Shown: positions 5,776 through 6,047 of the stretch, in pieces | Position numbering within the stretch: position 1 is the stretch's first letter | How the letters are laid out: each line of letters opens with the position of its first letter | Source of the DNA: Candidatus Omnitrophota bacterium | Lineage (GTDB): Bacteria; Omnitrophota; Gorgyraeia; Gygaellales; Profunditerraquicolaceae | Reading direction: 5' to 3' | Length of the DNA stretch: 6,047 nt | NCBI GenBank assembly: GCA_028706895.1 | Contig: JAQTVG010000070.1 | Span: forward strand, 1 to 6,047 | Notes under the pieces: generated by a model | Seen by the model: the letters and a program-made list of their open reading frames with translations, nothing else | What the model was told of the DNA's origin: nothing | The model's database searches: none | Position numbers and translations under genes: made by a program

Positions 5776-6047
5776 TATTCCTCTTTGACAACCCTGCCGT
5801 TAAAGGTATCCAGGGCAGTCTTAATAAAAGAACTGGTTTCGCTGTTCTTTTGCTCTATTTCTTTTGAAAGGATAAAATTAGCCCTCATATTAACATTTAA
5901 TAATTCTGATAACATTTTTTCTATAATCGCCTTGTTATCTCTGCCCTCTAACGCCTCTTTATGCAGCGAATGGCTCATCGGGAAAGATATGGTCAGGACA
6001 TTTTTATCTAATTTAGTGGGCACTCCCTCATCCAGGTACGTTGCCAC
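5775..6047 (-). CDS. dnaX: DNA polymerase III gamma/tau subunit, C-terminal end (partial)
   Basis: This is the last 90 codons of a gene that continues past the right edge; the GTG at the edge is an ordinary Val codon, not a start. The fragment opens with VATYLDEGVPTKLDKNVLTISF and continues with HSLHKEALEGRDNKAIIEKMLSE. It ends with FIKTALDTFNGRVVKEE. This pattern matches the C-terminal domain of DnaX, the clamp-loader subunit, in many non-enterobacterial lineages. The ATPase and zinc modules would lie outside the window. Position directly before recR agrees with the common dnaX-recR linkage. Its TAA overlaps the recR ATG by one base. Identification rests on the short C-terminal pattern and gene order, so it is good but not certain. 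Confidence 0.8.
   Translation of the reverse strand: MATYLDEGVPTKLDKNVLTISFPMSHSLHKEALEGRDNKAIIEKMLSELLNVNMRANFILSKEIEQKNSETSSFIKTALDTFNGRVVKEE

Overview
The window looks like ordinary chromosome from an uncultured Gram-negative-type bacterium of moderate GC. The pilin-like N-terminus, the form of the DnaX C-terminus and the small secreted proteins resemble what is seen in Candidatus Omnitrophota and related lineages. That placement is an impression from protein style, not a computed result. No mobile element, CRISPR array, tRNA or rRNA was found.

The left half (1-3023) is read on the plus strand. It opens with a strong hairpin terminator, followed by a single type IV pilin/pseudopilin gene (147-620) that ends in a second strong terminator. 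Next come an alpha/beta hydrolase (720-1631), a standalone MEDS-type sensory domain (1678-2250) and two tandem small secreted proteins (2264-2632 and 2655-3023). The last three are closely spaced and probably share the promoter at 1641-1669. The hydrolase and the MEDS gene each have a plausible promoter whose -10 box lies 7-8 bp before the ATG. Both mRNAs may therefore be leaderless, and their first 23 coding bases are strikingly alike (18 identical).

The right half (3037-6047) is a minus-strand operon that converges on the left half. In transcription order it holds the C-terminal end of dnaX (cut by the window edge), recR, an ABC-F ATPase and a 58-residue double-CxxC zinc-ribbon protein. dnaX and recR overlap in a TAATG and recR is 5 bp from the ABC-F start, so translation is probably coupled. 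The ybaB gene that often sits between dnaX and recR is absent. The operon combines the clamp loader, recombination mediator RecR, a ribosome-associated ABC-F protein and an unknown small metal-binding protein.

I see no clearly new multi-gene system. The points most worth a second look are the paired leaderless-type starts, the shared promoter-like block after the two terminators, the 58-residue zinc-ribbon gene, and the MEDS sensor next to two look-alike secreted proteins.
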